Source of the DNA: Dermanyssus gallinae
Lineage: Eukaryota; Arthropoda; Arachnida; Mesostigmata; Dermanyssidae
Direction of reading: 5' to 3'
Assembly (NCBI GenBank): GCA_003439945.1
Contig: QVRM01002189.1
Location: forward strand, 896,001 to 960,000
DNA: 64,000 nucleotides
Below the pieces are notes generated by a model that had not been told where the DNA came from, made no database searches, and saw only the letters and a list, made by a program, of their open reading frames with translations. How positions within the stretch are numbered: position 1 is the first letter of the stretch; each line of letters starts with the position of its first letter. Both the position numbers and the translations under genes were made by a program. Shown here piece by piece: positions 63,545 through 64,000 of this stretch.

Positions 63545-64000
63545 CTATCGTGAGTCTTTTGAGTAAATTAAGGAGTATATGCCATTGCTGTCAAAGTCGA
63601 CTTCCAGATATCTCCATCGATCGCTCATACCTTTAGCTGGCAATTGCCGATCTCCAACGTTAATTTCTGGTACGGCATTAATAAAACCTTTACCTTCCTT
63701 CCTATTAAATAGGTGGGAGATGGTAAAGCTCTTATTAGTATTAATTTCAAGGCCTCGGGATTTTAAAAGGGGGTCCGCAATATTAAGGAGCCGTTGGAGA
63801 GTAGATTTCGTGGAGGCTAGGAGAATGAGATCATCCGCAAAAGCTAAGCCCATAAGACGGAAGTCATTAGTAAGTTGGTACCCGATATTAGTTTTGTCTA
63901 TTTTTGAAAGAATGTCGTCGAGAACTAGATTAAATAAAGGGGGGACAGAGGATCTCCTTGCCTAACACCCCTAGTTTGCCGAAATGTGCAACATTCTTGT
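63545..64000 (-). mobile_element. R2-like LINE reverse transcriptase, continues past window
   Basis: Minus-strand codons near the window end read PPLFNLVLDDILSKIDKTNI then LMGLAFADDLILLASTKSTL, LLKSRGLEINTNKSFTI and DRWRYLEVDFDSNG (YLGVxF altered to YLEVDF). AFADDLxLLA plus the VLDDIL helix is typical of the R2 group. A frameshift lies near 63960 in the RQGDPLSP block. After SKDSR the sequence passes straight to the shared 3' hairpin and tail, so the thumb and endonuclease are deleted in this copy. Confidence 0.7.

Overview
This window is animal nuclear DNA, most likely from an arthropod and plausibly an arachnid such as a tick (inference). Genes are interrupted by introns, poly(A) signals are AATAAA, (TA)n, (AAT)n and (CAG)n microsatellites are frequent, and most of the 64 kb is layered transposable-element debris, mainly non-LTR retrotransposons (LINEs). 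No rRNA gene, intact tRNA gene, CRISPR array or prokaryotic operon is visible.

Layout. 1-4090: 3' ends of two LINEs, Gypsy scraps and a perfect hairpin. 4095-4870: a possible host terminal exon (minus) with a poly(A) signal. 5449-6904: a short, internally deleted Gypsy-type LTR element containing a LINE fragment. 6913-8175: a Tc1-type MITE and a broken Tc1-like element. 8196-9960: a polyQ exon candidate and a CR1 fragment. 10608-16507: a nearly intact full-length R1-clade LINE with a 12-bp target-site duplication, the best-preserved element here. 17200-19430: CR1 and two restriction-like-endonuclease (RLE) LINE 3' ends. 19844-22310: a tandem repeat and two phase-compatible host exon candidates with a fourfold tandem 3' splice site. 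22370-25366: an AT-rich RTE/L2-like LINE. 25951-26590: a 319-bp tandem duplication. 26600-40510: tightly packed R1 and CR1 copies in both orientations, including a CR1 whose ORF1 carries a PHD-like finger plus an SGNH esterase. 40914-42000: CR1 relic, tRNA-derived SINE and mariner-like relic. 42490-51250: RLE-LINE copies, one split by an RTE-like insertion, plus another R1. 51430-54330: a CR1/Daphne-like LINE and an R1-type tail. 54400-57400: triplet-repeat-rich DNA with a second SINE. 58863-60257: a two-exon gene for a probable DM9 (DUF3421) repeat protein, the clearest host gene. 60343-62494: an I-clade LINE with an intact RT/RNase H reading frame. 62816-64000: R2-like LINE pieces with inverted poly(A) tails.

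The most informative signals are relations between elements. The tRNA-derived SINE and the R2-like LINE end share a 25-nt 3' hairpin, suggesting the LINE mobilises the SINE. Several R1 copies share a 3' module, and two of them carry a stem with a compensatory base change. RLE-LINEs end in (AAT)n and sit in (AAT)n. (TA)n tracts mark the edges of many insertions. All family calls come from reading translated motifs; no database search was run.
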